Below, one piece after another: positions 13,357 through 13,655 of a stretch of 13,655 bases of DNA. The stretch is from positions 1 to 13,655 of the forward strand of contig JAOTTZ010000016.1 in the NCBI GenBank assembly GCA_029864165.1, written 5' to 3'. Numbering within the stretch: position 1 is the stretch's first letter; each line of letters begins with the position of its first letter. This DNA comes from Burkholderiaceae bacterium (GTDB taxonomy: Bacteria; Pseudomonadota; Gammaproteobacteria; Burkholderiales; Burkholderiaceae_C). A model generated the notes under the pieces. The model saw only the letters and a program-made list of their open reading frames with translations, was not told the DNA's origin and did not search any database. Both the position numbers and the translations under genes were made by a program.

Positions 13357-13655
13357 GCGCTTACCTCTTGCCTTGCGCCCAATTGGCCGACGAACAAATC
13401 ACGCAGTGCCAATGTCGTGCGGCTGGAGTCAAAGCACTCGCAAATTCGTTGCCGCCCTGCTGTCGCCAGGCGAGCATGAAGCGCCGTGTCATCCAACACA
13501 CGGCGCAGCGCGTCAGCCAGCGCGCGTGCATCGCGCGGCTCAACCAATAGACCGTGCACGCCGTCCTCTATCAGTTCCGGGATGCCCGAAATGCGGGTAG
13601 ACACCACTGGTACGCCCATTGCCATCGCTTCGGCCAGTACGTTGGGGATGCCGTC
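13353..13655 (-). CDS. Glycosyltransferase family 4, C-terminal end (partial)
   Basis: Only the last 100 residues are inside the window; the frame is open to base 13655. They form the end of a GT-B fold retaining glycosyltransferase: the nucleotide-sugar binding segment DGIPNVLAEAMAMGVPVVST, then GIPELIEDGVHGLLVEP and a helical tail ending in QEVSA. In GT4 enzymes an E-x7-E pair contacts the donor sugar phosphate; here the second Glu is present and an Asp (residue 1 of the visible part) takes the place of the first. From memory, D-G-I-P-N is a common variant in one exopolysaccharide-type subfamily. It would work at the cytoplasmic face of the inner membrane, adding a sugar to a lipid-linked or nascent glycan. 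Donor and acceptor cannot be read from this fragment. Its TGA overlaps the GTG start of the next gene (GTGA), so the two are probably translationally coupled. Confidence 0.93.
   Translation of the reverse strand, partial: DGIPNVLAEAMAMGVPVVSTRISGIPELIEDGVHGLLVEPRDARALADALRRVLDDTALHARLATAGRQRICECFDSSRTTLALRDLFVGQLGARQEVSA
13364..13368 (-). promoter_or_regulatory. Ribosome binding site that decides the GTG start of the heparinase-like gene
   Basis: AGAGG lies seven nt before the GTG at 13356, inside the end of the upstream glycosyltransferase gene. It supports the GTG start over the ATG fifteen codons later, which has nothing similar in front of it. Confidence 0.6.

Overview
The window is one strand-uniform block of bacterial DNA. 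Every gene I can support reads on the minus strand, so transcription runs from position 13655 towards position 1. High GC, an AlgE-type outer-membrane barrel with a signal peptide, and dense stop/start overlaps point to a Gram-negative proteobacterium. Beta- or gammaproteobacterial is a guess; nothing here fixes the taxon. I see no tRNA, rRNA, CRISPR array, insertion sequence or integrase.

Layout in order of transcription: the C-terminal end of a GT4-type glycosyltransferase (13655-13353, entering from outside); a heparinase II/III-like protein (13356-11236); two consecutive APH-fold kinases of one unusual family (11239-9839 and 9842-8424); an MsbA-type ABC exporter half-transporter (8427-6640); a MurG/GT28-like glycosyltransferase (6647-5451); a fusion of an HxGH-type nucleotidylyltransferase with an APH-fold kinase (5428-3785); a NodB-fold polysaccharide deacetylase-like protein (3756-2998); and an AlgE-like outer-membrane barrel with an extra N-terminal beta domain (2990-1050). 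After a 167-bp gap with a possible 36-residue peptide gene, a third member of the unusual kinase family begins at 882 and runs off the left edge, still open at base 1.

The first eight genes are almost certainly one operon. Five junctions overlap by 4 to 8 nt (GTGA, ATGA three times, GTGTCTAG) and the other three gaps are 7 to 28 nt. Together they read as a glycan locus: two glycosyltransferases to assemble, a deacetylase and a lyase-like enzyme to trim or recycle, a kinase plus nucleotidylyltransferase to activate a building block, an ABC exporter for the inner membrane and an AlgE-like barrel for the outer membrane. No initiating phosphoglycosyltransferase, polymerase, Wza/PCP pair or Alg8/Alg44 synthase is visible, so the product could be a polysaccharide or a glycolipid.

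The most unusual content is the kinase set. Four APH-fold proteins lie in 13.6 kb. Three are paralogues in which a segment of about 115 residues, resembling a kinase N-lobe, appears to be present twice before a single catalytic C-lobe. The fourth carries its own nucleotidylyltransferase domain. I do not recognise this combination as a named system.
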